Source of the DNA: Rhodococcus sp. 4CII
GTDB taxonomy: Bacteria; Actinomycetota; Actinomycetes; Mycobacteriales; Mycobacteriaceae
Assembly: GCF_014256275.1 (NCBI RefSeq)
Contig: NZ_JACCFE010000002.1
Location: forward strand, 1,054,001-1,118,000
Length of the DNA: 64,000 bases
Reading direction: 5' to 3'
Shown: in pieces, positions 45,542-52,991 of the stretch
Layout of the letters: every line of letters begins with the position of its first letter
How positions within the stretch are numbered: the first letter of the stretch is position 1
The notes under the pieces: model-generated
Databases searched by the model: none
What the model saw: only the letters and a program-made list of their open reading frames with translations
What the model was told of the DNA's origin: nothing
Program-made: the position numbers and the translations under genes

Positions 45542-46774
45542 GTGGCTCGGACCAGCGCGGCGGCCGGTGCCGCCACCGACCGGCCGATCCGCCGTCGCCC
45601 GAAGAATCGCAAGGCCCAGATCGCGAACGTTGCGGCCGAAGCCTTCAGCGAGCGCGGCTACCACGCGGTCGGTGTCGACGAGATCGCGGCGACCATCGGG
45701 ATCTCCGGTCCGGCCCTCTACCGGCATTTCCCGAACAAGTACGCCCTGCTCGTGCATGCGGCCACGACGACCGCCGACGCACTGCAGGCCGCGGCGGAGG
45801 GCGCGCTCGACGCCGTCGCCGGACTCGGCCCCGCAGACCAGCTCGACCATCTGGTCTCCGCGCTCGTCGCCAACAGCATCGAGCACCGCAAGGTCGCCGG
45901 ACTCTATCGCTGGGAGGGCCGGTACCTCGAGGCCGACGACCGCACCCGGATCCGTTCCGTGTTCGTCCACGTCACCGGGTGCGTGGCGGCGCCGCTTCGG
46001 GAGATCCGTCCCGAACTCACCGCCGTCGACGCCACGACGCTGGGCGCGTCGACCCTGAGTGTGATGGCAAGCATCAGTGCGCATCGGACCACTCTCGCGA
46101 CACGCCGGCTCGGCGCGCTCCTGAAGTCGGCGTGCGCATCGATACTCGATGCGTCGCTCCCGCCCGCCGTCGCCGACGCGGGCACGGACTCGGGGACGGA
46201 TGGCGTCCGGGGCCTGACGGTGACGTCCAAGCGCGAACTGCTGATCATCGAGGCCGGGAAGATCTTCGACCGGCACGGGTACCACGACTCGAGCATCGAG
46301 GAGATCGGCTCCGCCGCCGGCATCAACGCCTCGAGCGTGTACCGCCACTTCCCCAGCAAGGCAGACCTTCTCGCGGCCGTCTTCTACCGCGCCTCCGATC
46401 GGCTGGCCGTGGCCACCTCGGCTGCCCTGTCCACCGCCACCGACCCCGAGGATGCGCTGCGCAAACTCGCCGAATCCTACCTCGAACTCTCGTTCCGGAA
46501 TCCGGAAGTGCTGTCGGTGTACTTCGCTGAGATCGGCAACCTCCCCAAGAACGAGCGGACCAACCTGCGCAACGTGCAGCGCCTGCACGTCGAGGAATGG
46601 GTCCATCTGGTGACGGCGGTGCGGACCGAACTCTCGGCGCCGGAGGCGCGGTTCCTGGTACACGCGGCGCTGGGGCTGGTCCTCGATATCGGCCGACTGG
46701 TCCACTTCGACACCCGCGAGGAGTCGCGGGCACGCCTCCACACCCTGATGACGGCCGTACTCCTGGGCCACTGA
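45542..46774 (+). CDS. Tandem TetR-family regulator, Mce3R-like
   Basis: A 410-aa protein with two complete TetR units in one chain. The first DNA-binding domain is near residues 23-75 (ERGYHAVGVDEIAATIGISG, ALYRHFPNKYALL), the second near residues 235-285 (RHGYHDSSIEEIGSAAGINA, SVYRHFPSKADLL). Each is followed by its own ligand-binding helical region. Mce3R of M. tuberculosis (about 406 aa) has this rare architecture and represses mce3 and lipid genes. I chose the GTG at 45542 with GGAGG 5 bp upstream. The recurrent motif at the fadD5-mce, nitronate monooxygenase and own promoters is the likely operator. Confidence 0.88.
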   Translation: MARTSAAAGAATDRPIRRRPKNRKAQIANVAAEAFSERGYHAVGVDEIAATIGISGPALYRHFPNKYALLVHAATTTADALQAAAEGALDAVAGLGPADQLDHLVSALVANSIEHRKVAGLYRWEGRYLEADDRTRIRSVFVHVTGCVAAPLREIRPELTAVDATTLGASTLSVMASISAHRTTLATRRLGALLKSACASILDASLPPAVADAGTDSGTDGVRGLTVTSKRELLIIEAGKIFDRHGYHDSSIEEIGSAAGINASSVYRHFPSKADLLAAVFYRASDRLAVATSAALSTATDPEDALRKLAESYLELSFRNPEVLSVYFAEIGNLPKNERTNLRNVQRLHVEEWVHLVTAVRTELSAPEARFLVHAALGLVLDIGRLVHFDTREESRARLHTLMTAVLLGH

Positions 46775-46830
46775 GCTTCTCGAGGTGATCGAGTCGTGCC
46801 CTCGGTCGGCTCCCCGGGGGGCACGGAACG

Positions 46831-47763
46831 TCAGGCTGCGCGGCGACGACTCCCGCGATGATTGTCGTTGTCCGCTCCCAGGTCCCGGGGGCGGTAGCCC
46901 ACCGGATATCCGGGGTAACTGCGGTTGTGCGGATCCCGCGCGGCCTTCGACACCCGCCGTGGCGGCAGGAAGCGCACGAGCCGAGCACGGACCCGCAGCG
47001 CGCGGCGGGACGCGCTCTGCGGCAGGTGCGGTGCGGCAGGGAACCCGAAGGCCGCCAGCATCATCGGGTCGAGGAGCGAGTACACCCCCTGCGCGACGAA
47101 CGGCCGGAGCGGCGCCGGGAACCAGGAACAGAACAATTTCAGTGTGTAGGTGCCGACCCGATGATTGTCGTCGGTGTACCGGAAGTGCCTCCGCTCGTAG
47201 TCGGTCTTGAACCGGTAGAAGTCCGCGTAGCTCTCGGGAATGTTCTTGATTCCCATCCGAATTCCCACCTGGCGGTAGAAGTGGAAGCACGCGAGACGCT
47301 CGTTCGGGGTCAACCGCCGCCACCCGAACCGGTCGATCCAATCGATCGGCTCGTAGATGAAGGTGGTCAGCACGTACAGCATGTCGTCGTTGTCGATGTC
47401 GTATTTGCCGTGCATGCGGTTCACTACGCGGAGCGACTCGATGCCGCGCTCGGAGTCGTAGCCGTGTTCGACGAGTTCGGCCATCAGGAGTGCGGTGTCG
47501 TCGTACCGCTTCTGGGGACGCTTCTCGAATTCACCGGTGCGCTGCAGCAGTTCGGAGATGGTGGGGACGCAGTACGTTCGGAAGAGCGCGAACTCGAGCG
47601 ACCGCTGGTAGTCCCACGGAAACTCGTAGCCGGCCGTGATGCGGTGGATCTCCTGGTGATCCCGGACCGGGTCGAGTTCGTCGACCCGCCGCTGCCAGCC
47701 GTGCCTGCCTCGCGGAACCCCACCCGGCGTGGCGGGATCGGCGCGCTCGGTCTTCGTCGGCAT
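46831..47763 (-). CDS. MpaB-family oxygenase (DUF2236, rubber-oxygenase-like)
   Basis: A 310-aa protein of the DUF2236/MpaB family, related to latex-clearing proteins, which are b-type cytochrome oxygenases. The family segment FYRQVGIRMGIKNIPESYAD lies near residues 162-181. His residues in RRHFRYTDDNH are candidate haem ligands, but I cannot assign them with confidence. The C-terminus is Arg-rich. It lies 22 bp after the aldehyde dehydrogenase gene, so an oxygenase plus aldehyde oxidation pair is plausible. Substrate unknown. It is convergent with tetR. Confidence 0.75.
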   Translation of the reverse strand: MPTKTERADPATPGGVPRGRHGWQRRVDELDPVRDHQEIHRITAGYEFPWDYQRSLEFALFRTYCVPTISELLQRTGEFEKRPQKRYDDTALLMAELVEHGYDSERGIESLRVVNRMHGKYDIDNDDMLYVLTTFIYEPIDWIDRFGWRRLTPNERLACFHFYRQVGIRMGIKNIPESYADFYRFKTDYERRHFRYTDDNHRVGTYTLKLFCSWFPAPLRPFVAQGVYSLLDPMMLAAFGFPAAPHLPQSASRRALRVRARLVRFLPPRRVSKAARDPHNRSYPGYPVGYRPRDLGADNDNHRGSRRRAA

Positions 47764-47785
47764 GTGGTGCCTTCCTCCCGTGTGA

Positions 47786-49318
47786 TCAGCGTCCGTGGCG
47801 GTTCTTCAGCATCCAGGCCGAGATCTTCATGTCCCGCGACTTGCGCTGCATGGTCAGCAGATTCAGGGGCGCCGCGAACCTCTGCCGGGCGATGGACTTG
47901 ACCCGGCTGAATTCACGCAGTCCGTCCGCTCCGTGGATGCGGCCGAATCCCGAGTCGCCGACGCCACCGAACGGCAACGCCGCCACCCCGGCGAATCCGA
48001 GCACCGAACCGATCGTCACGACGCCGACGCGGAGCTTCTCGGCCACCTGCATCGCCTTGTTCGAATCCTTGGTGAAGATGGACGCGCCGAGCCCGAACGT
48101 GGTGCCGTTGGCCTTCGCCACCGCGTCGTCGAGGCTCGCGACCTTGTTGACGACGACGGTCGGGCCGAACGTCTCCTCCCGGATCGCGGCGCTGTCCTCG
48201 GGAACACCGGTGAGCACGATCGGCCCCACGTATCCGTCCCGGATGGAGTCGAGTCCGCCCACCACCGCGGATCCGCCCTTGTCGAGCGCATCCCGGACGT
48301 GGTCGCGGACGACGTCCGACTGACTGGTCATCGTCATCGGACCGTAGGACGCGTCCCGTGGGCCCGGCCGCAGCACCCTCGACTTCTCGGCGACCAGCCG
48401 GACGAACTCGTCGTACACCGAGTCGACGACGTAGATGCGTTCGACTCCCGCGCACGTCTGCCCCGCGTTGCCCATCGCCCCGAACACCGCGAATCCGGCC
48501 GCCTCGTCGAGGTTCGCGTCGGCGGCGACGATCATGGCGTCCTTGCCACCGGCCTCCACGACCAGAGGTGTCAGCGTCTCGGCGCACGCCGCCATGACGC
48601 GCTTGCCGGTGGCGGCGGACCCGGTGAAGGCGATCTTGTCGACGCCGGCCGCGACGAGGGCCGAACCGGTGGACCCGTCGCCGGTGACCACCTGCAGGAC
48701 AGGCTGATTGGGAACGAGGGCAGCCCACTTGTCGGCGAGCCACATCGCGACGCCGGGGGTGAGTTCGCTCGGTTTGAAGACGACGGTGTTGCCTGCGGCC
48801 AGCGCGTAGGAGATGGAACCCATCGGCGTGTAGACAGGATAGTTCCAGGGACCGATGACGCCGACGACCCCCATCGGTTCGTAGCCGACACTACTGGCCT
48901 GGTTCGCACTGACCAAGCCGGACGGCACCTTTCGACGCTTCAGGACCTTGCCCGCGTTCTTCGCGGCCCAGTCGAGATGTTCGATGGCGAGCATGACCTC
49001 GAGGAGCGCGTCGTCGTACGGCTTGCCGGTCTCGGCGGCGACGAGCGCGGCGAGTTGCTCGCCGTCGCGGGCCATCGACTTCTTCCAGTCGAGGAGCCAC
49101 TGCTTGCGGCCGTCGAACCCGAGCGCGTTCCACCATTTCGCAGCGGCTCGGGCGGCGTCGACCGCCGCACGCACGTCCTTGTCCCCCTGGATCGGGTAGT
49201 CGGCCAGAACGTCGCCGGTGCGCGGGTCCAGGGACGAGAACGTCGTCGGCGCAGGCTCCGTTCCGGCCGCGGGCTGCTCGTCGGGTGTCGTGTCGGTCGT
49301 CTCCGCCTGCTGTGACAT
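47786..49318 (-). CDS. NAD(P)-dependent aldehyde dehydrogenase family protein
   Basis: Aldehyde dehydrogenase superfamily enzyme (510 aa) oxidising an aldehyde to the acid. Catalytic Cys289 is in GNAGQTCAGVERIY and general-base Glu255 in VVEAGGKD, 34 residues apart as usual. The conserved GPWNYPVYTPMGSI and FKPSELTPGVA motifs are present. A Thr/Pro/Ala-rich N-terminal stretch of about 25 residues precedes the fold. The ATG has GGGAGGA upstream, and a promoter with operator-like palindrome lies just before it. Confidence 0.92.
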   Translation of the reverse strand: MSQQAETTDTTPDEQPAAGTEPAPTTFSSLDPRTGDVLADYPIQGDKDVRAAVDAARAAAKWWNALGFDGRKQWLLDWKKSMARDGEQLAALVAAETGKPYDDALLEVMLAIEHLDWAAKNAGKVLKRRKVPSGLVSANQASSVGYEPMGVVGVIGPWNYPVYTPMGSISYALAAGNTVVFKPSELTPGVAMWLADKWAALVPNQPVLQVVTGDGSTGSALVAAGVDKIAFTGSAATGKRVMAACAETLTPLVVEAGGKDAMIVAADANLDEAAGFAVFGAMGNAGQTCAGVERIYVVDSVYDEFVRLVAEKSRVLRPGPRDASYGPMTMTSQSDVVRDHVRDALDKGGSAVVGGLDSIRDGYVGPIVLTGVPEDSAAIREETFGPTVVVNKVASLDDAVAKANGTTFGLGASIFTKDSNKAMQVAEKLRVGVVTIGSVLGFAGVAALPFGGVGDSGFGRIHGADGLREFSRVKSIARQRFAAPLNLLTMQRKSRDMKISAWMLKNRHGR

Positions 49319-49338
49319 GGTCGATATCCTCCCTCGCG

Positions 49339-49359
49339 ATCACATCAAATATATGTGAT
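49339..49359. promoter_or_regulatory. Operator-like palindrome over the aldehyde dehydrogenase -10
   Basis: ATCACAT (49339-49345) and ATGTGAT (49353-49359) flank a 7-bp AT-rich spacer. The minus-strand sequence TATATT (49348-49353) inside it is a strong -10, so a bound protein would block transcription of the aldehyde dehydrogenase gene. Direct repeats GATGTGATGT follow. The site sits in the 158-bp divergent gap before the acyl-CoA dehydrogenase gene. The GntR/FCD regulator encoded nearby is the natural candidate. Confidence 0.55.
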
Positions 49360-49476
49360 GTGATGTAATGTAGTGGACATCACAGTATGTGGCAGACCCC
49401 ATCGCGGCAAGCCCCGTCCAGTCACCATCGGCCGTCCGATTCGCCGGCCGAAGCACCCCTGAGGAGTCCCCCGGAC

Positions 49477-50619
49477 ATGAGCGTCGATTTCACCAGTGAA
49501 CAGAAGGACTTCGCGGCAGCGATCGCCGATTTCTGCAAGCGTGAGAGCGGGACCCGCGAGCAGCGCGACAGGCTGACGAACCACGGCGAGCACAATCACA
49601 ACCAGGGCCTGTACGAGAAGATGGCCGAACTCGGGTGGCTGGGCATCACCATCCCCGAGGAGTACGACGGCTCGGCGGCCAGCCACGTCGACATGTGCAT
49701 CCTGCTCGAGGAGGCCGCCAAGGGCATGGCCCCCATCGGCGGAATCGGACCGACCCTCATCACGGGTGGCGCGTACGCGAAGTTCGGGACCGATGCCCAG
49801 AAGGACGTCGTGCTGCGCGGCATCGTCGCCGGCCGGTCGCAGTCCATCTCGATGTCCGAGCCGGAAGCCGGTTCCGACGTCGGCAATCTCAGCACCCGCG
49901 CGGAGAAGACCGCCGACGGCTGGGTGATCAACGGCCAGAAGACGTGGTGCTCCAACGCGCACTTCGCCGACAACATCCTGCTCGTGGCCCGCACCGGGCG
50001 CGGCGACGGCAAGCACGAAGGTCTGACGATGTTCCACGTCCCCGCGGACACCGCCGGGCTGAAGATCAGCGGCATCGACACCATGGGCGGCAAGGAGGTC
50101 AACGACCTCTACTTCACCGATTGTGCGCTCCCCGAGGACGCCGTGGTCGGCGAGGTCGGCAACGGGTGGCGGCAGCTGATGACGGGCCTGAACTTCGAGC
50201 GCCTCATCCTCGCGGCCATGATGCTCGGCACGGCGCAACGCGCGTTCGCCGACACCCTCGACTTCGTCACCCAGCGCAAGCAGTTCGGGCGGCCCGTCGG
50301 ATCGTTCCAGGCGCTACGGCACCGGATCGCCGATCTCGCGACGGAAATCGAATGCTGCAAGCTCCTCGTCTACAGCGTCGCGAAGGACGTCGATGCGAAC
50401 CCGGACAAGATGCTGGCCCGCGAAGCGTCGATGGCCAAGCTGAAGGTCACGGAGACGGCGAAGAAGGTTGCGCTCGAGGGGATGCAGATGATGGGCGGGT
50501 ACGGCTACGCCACCGAGTTCGACATGGAGAAGCACGTGCGCTCCACCATCGTGTCCAGCATCTACGGTGGTACCAACGAGATTCAGCGCGACATCATCGG
50601 CAAGACCTACGGCTTGTAA
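49477..50619 (+). CDS. Acyl-CoA dehydrogenase
   Basis: FAD-dependent acyl-CoA dehydrogenase (380 aa), first step of a beta-oxidation-like pathway. The motifs SMSEPEAGSDVG (about residues 124-135) and QRKQFGRPVGSFQALRHRIA are present. The catalytic base position is Glu368 in YGGTNEIQRDIIGK. I chose the ATG at 49477 (MSVDFTSEQKDFAAAIADFC), with GAGGAG upstream, over longer readings. Divergent from the aldehyde dehydrogenase gene and followed by a GntR gene. Confidence 0.92.
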   Translation: MSVDFTSEQKDFAAAIADFCKRESGTREQRDRLTNHGEHNHNQGLYEKMAELGWLGITIPEEYDGSAASHVDMCILLEEAAKGMAPIGGIGPTLITGGAYAKFGTDAQKDVVLRGIVAGRSQSISMSEPEAGSDVGNLSTRAEKTADGWVINGQKTWCSNAHFADNILLVARTGRGDGKHEGLTMFHVPADTAGLKISGIDTMGGKEVNDLYFTDCALPEDAVVGEVGNGWRQLMTGLNFERLILAAMMLGTAQRAFADTLDFVTQRKQFGRPVGSFQALRHRIADLATEIECCKLLVYSVAKDVDANPDKMLAREASMAKLKVTETAKKVALEGMQMMGGYGYATEFDMEKHVRSTIVSSIYGGTNEIQRDIIGKTYGL

Positions 50620-50665
50620 GCACCCCCGGCGGTTTATGCTGTGTGCCGCATCGAAGGAGTTCTCC

Positions 50666-51361
50666 ATGGCATCGCCCTCCGTGTCACGATCCTCATCGGG
50701 CCGCACCCTGCGCCGCCGGCCGCAGTTGTCGGACGACGTCGCCGTGCACGTCCGGAACCTGATCATGTCCGGGGGCGTCCGCCCGGGTGACTTCATCCGT
50801 CTCGACGAGACCGCGGCCGAGTTGGGCGTCAGCGTCACACCGGTACGTGAGGCGCTCCTGACCCTGCGCGGCGAGGGTCTGGTCGAACTGGTCCCTCACC
50901 GCGGGTACGTGGTCGCCCCGCTCAGCCGCGAGGACATTCACGATCTGTTCTGGTTGCAAGGCCAGATCGCGGAAGAACTCGCCGTCCGGGCGACGCGGTC
51001 CGCCACCCCGGAGGCCATCGACGAGCTGACCGCGATCAACGGGAAACTGCGGCGCGCCGTCGAGGACGGCGACGCCGATCGCATCGAGGATCTCGAGTTC
51101 ACGTTCCACCGGGTCATCAACCGTCTGGCCGACGCGAGCAAGCTGTCGTGGTTCCTGCTCAGCGCAACCCGGTACACCCCGGTGCAGTTCTATTCGTCCG
51201 ATCCCGCCTGGGGCGAATCGGCGGTCGAGAGCCATCGCCGTCTCATCGCTGCCCTGGCCGACGGCAAGGCCGAAGTCGTGGGCGCCGAGAACAAGGCGCA
51301 CTTCATCGACGGCGCGCAGCGACTTGTCGCGCATCTCGACGACGTCGGAATCTGGGACTGA
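50666..51361 (+). CDS. GntR-family regulator, FCD (FadR) subfamily
   Basis: A 231-aa regulator. The winged helix (about residues 22-90) contains LDETAAELGVSVTPVREALL. The FCD ligand domain follows, with candidate metal ligands in EFTFHRVI and ESHRRLIAAL. The ATG at 50666 has GAAGGAGT upstream. It is 46 bp downstream of the acyl-CoA dehydrogenase and probably responds to an acyl or carboxylic acid effector of the divergent pathway. Confidence 0.9.
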   Translation: MASPSVSRSSSGRTLRRRPQLSDDVAVHVRNLIMSGGVRPGDFIRLDETAAELGVSVTPVREALLTLRGEGLVELVPHRGYVVAPLSREDIHDLFWLQGQIAEELAVRATRSATPEAIDELTAINGKLRRAVEDGDADRIEDLEFTFHRVINRLADASKLSWFLLSATRYTPVQFYSSDPAWGESAVESHRRLIAALADGKAEVVGAENKAHFIDGAQRLVAHLDDVGIWD

Positions 51362-51388
51362 CCGGCACCACCGATCATCCGCGCCGGG

Positions 51389-52324
51389 TCAGCACGGCGC
51401 AGGGTTGCGGTCTCCGTAGGTGGGATCCAGCGCCCGCTGGATGATGTACACGGCCCGGGGGTCGGTGGTGAGCTGGTTGTGTTCCGCCGTGTTCGCGGGG
51501 CATCCGTCCTGCAGCCAGACGTTGTGCACGACTGCCCCCGGACCGGGCGTCAGAAACGTGTTCTCGGGCGGCGTCGAGACGGTGTCGGCGCGGCTCGCGA
51601 CAACCGTGTAGTCGATGCCGGGGTCCGTGTCGCCCCCCGCGTTGAGCACCTGCAGGAAGGGTGACCCCACCATCTGCTGGATGTACGACGGTCCGACCGC
51701 GACACCGGCGAGCGTCGTGACCGGCACACCCAGCGCCTGCGCGATCGCACCGAGCGTCTGGACGTCCCCGAAGCTGGTTCCGTGGTTGGTGGCGCCGAGT
51801 GTGACGAGCGAGTGCACCTTGTTCAGCGTGGGGTTACTACGGTCGGCACCGCCGTCGAACCGCAGGTACTGGCGGGCCACGGTGCCGCCGAGCGAGTGCC
51901 CGATCACGTCGACCTGCGGGGCGCCGGTGGCGGTGCGGACCTGGTCGACGAACCCGGCGAGCTGCTGCGCGGACTCCGCGATGTCGGCGCCGCCGAACAT
52001 GCGCATCAGGTTGCCCTCGGTCAGACCCGCAGCTTGTCCGTAGTTGAGAGCGAAGACACAATACCCCTCCGCGGTAAGTGCCGGGGCGAGGTCCTTCCAC
52101 GTTCCCAGCATGCCGGTCCACGTGCCGTGCACCAGCACGACGGGACGAGGATGCGCGGCGGACGGCGTACAGCTCCAGTCGTTCGCCCCGGGCAGCACGG
52201 AGGGGTCGGCCACGGGTGCGGGTTCGGCTTCGACGGGGTCCGCTGCCGCCGGTGCCGCACTGCAGAACGTCACGATGCCTGCCAGCGCGAACAACAGAGC
52301 CCTACCGGCCGACGATATACGCAT
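51389..52324 (-). CDS. Secreted triacylglycerol lipase/esterase (alpha/beta hydrolase)
   Basis: A 311-aa exported hydrolase with a signal peptide (ALLFALAGIVTFCSAAPAAA, cleavage near residue 28). The oxyanion segment VVLVHGTWTG and the nucleophile elbow GHSLGG (near residue 143) are visible. Asp and His candidates are in GIDYTVVASRADTV and AEHNQL. It resembles class-2 lipases of actinobacteria. It is convergent with the GntR gene (27 bp) and divergent from papB. Confidence 0.88.
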   Translation of the reverse strand: MRISSAGRALLFALAGIVTFCSAAPAAADPVEAEPAPVADPSVLPGANDWSCTPSAAHPRPVVLVHGTWTGMLGTWKDLAPALTAEGYCVFALNYGQAAGLTEGNLMRMFGGADIAESAQQLAGFVDQVRTATGAPQVDVIGHSLGGTVARQYLRFDGGADRSNPTLNKVHSLVTLGATNHGTSFGDVQTLGAIAQALGVPVTTLAGVAVGPSYIQQMVGSPFLQVLNAGGDTDPGIDYTVVASRADTVSTPPENTFLTPGPGAVVHNVWLQDGCPANTAEHNQLTTDPRAVYIIQRALDPTYGDRNPAPC

Positions 52325-52553
52325 ATTCCTCGTATCCTGAGTTGGCGGAAATAGACTTCAGATTACGTTAGCCAACCGTCCATCAAAGTCTCAACTCGAG
52401 ATCGAGACTCTGGAGGTGATAACCCACCCGGTTCGCGCACGACTGGTCCGGACAGCACTCTCGGCCATCCGGAAGACCCGCGGAAACGAACCACCAATGA
52501 CACACGATAGTCGGGATGAGAAGGCTACTGCCGATCGAGCGAGTGGGGCGACT
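52325..52553. promoter_or_regulatory. Lipase / papB divergent region
   Basis: This 229-bp gap must hold the promoter of the pap operon. Inverted repeats GTTGGC (52341-52346) with GCCAAC (52371-52376), and AGTCTC (52387-52392) with GAGACT (52404-52409), are visible. I see no confident -35/-10 pair. Part of the right end may be coding if papB starts at the ATG at 52497. Confidence 0.4.
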
Positions 52554-52991
52554 ATGTATTTCTCGGTAGAACAGCGGAACGGCGACGATTCCGGAGAGCA
52601 TCCTGACGTCTCGGCGCAGCAGGCACTCGAGGGTCTGCGCGCGGAACTCGACGCCGTCGACGTGACCCTGCTCGAAGCGGTGCGCCAGCGCCTGGAGGTG
52701 TGCCTGCGCATCGGAGAGTTGAAGCGGCGCGAGCACATCGCCATGATGCAGCCGGGCCGGGTTCACCTCGTCCACGAGCGGGCGCGGCAGTACGCAGACA
52801 GCCATTCTCTGTCGCCGGAGTTCTTCGATTCGCTGTACGACCTTCTCATCGCCGAGACCTGCAGGCTCGAGGATCTCGTGATCAACGCCACACCCGCGGA
52901 CGAGCGCACCCGCCACAACGGCAACCACAGCCACGGTGACGACCACCACGTTCATCACAGTTCCGTGCCGTCTGCGAATGTCGAGTCGTGA
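52554..52991 (+). CDS. papB: Chorismate mutase family protein, probable 4-amino-4-deoxychorismate mutase PapB
   Basis: An AroQ-type helical mutase. The fold runs through ALEGLRAELDAVDVTLLEAV, RLEVCLRIGELKRREHI and VHERARQYADSHSLSPEFFD, with Arg and Lys of the active site in recognisable places. Next to PapA and PapC it should convert 4-amino-4-deoxychorismate to 4-amino-4-deoxyprephenate. The C-terminal tail is His-rich (NHSHGDDHHVHHSS), unusual for this family. I chose the ATG at 52554 (145 aa) with GTGGGG upstream; an ATG at 52497 (164 aa) is possible. The stop overlaps the papA start. Confidence 0.82.
   Translation: MYFSVEQRNGDDSGEHPDVSAQQALEGLRAELDAVDVTLLEAVRQRLEVCLRIGELKRREHIAMMQPGRVHLVHERARQYADSHSLSPEFFDSLYDLLIAETCRLEDLVINATPADERTRHNGNHSHGDDHHVHHSSVPSANVES

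Noticed and set aside
46775..46830. A GTGCCC/GGGCAC repeat between tetR and the MpaB gene as terminator.
   Set aside because: Only six base pairs with an irregular interior; too weak to call.
52416..52496. A papB start at the GTG at 52416.
   Set aside because: The GGAGG overlaps this GTG rather than preceding it, and the added residues show no resemblance to the mutase family.
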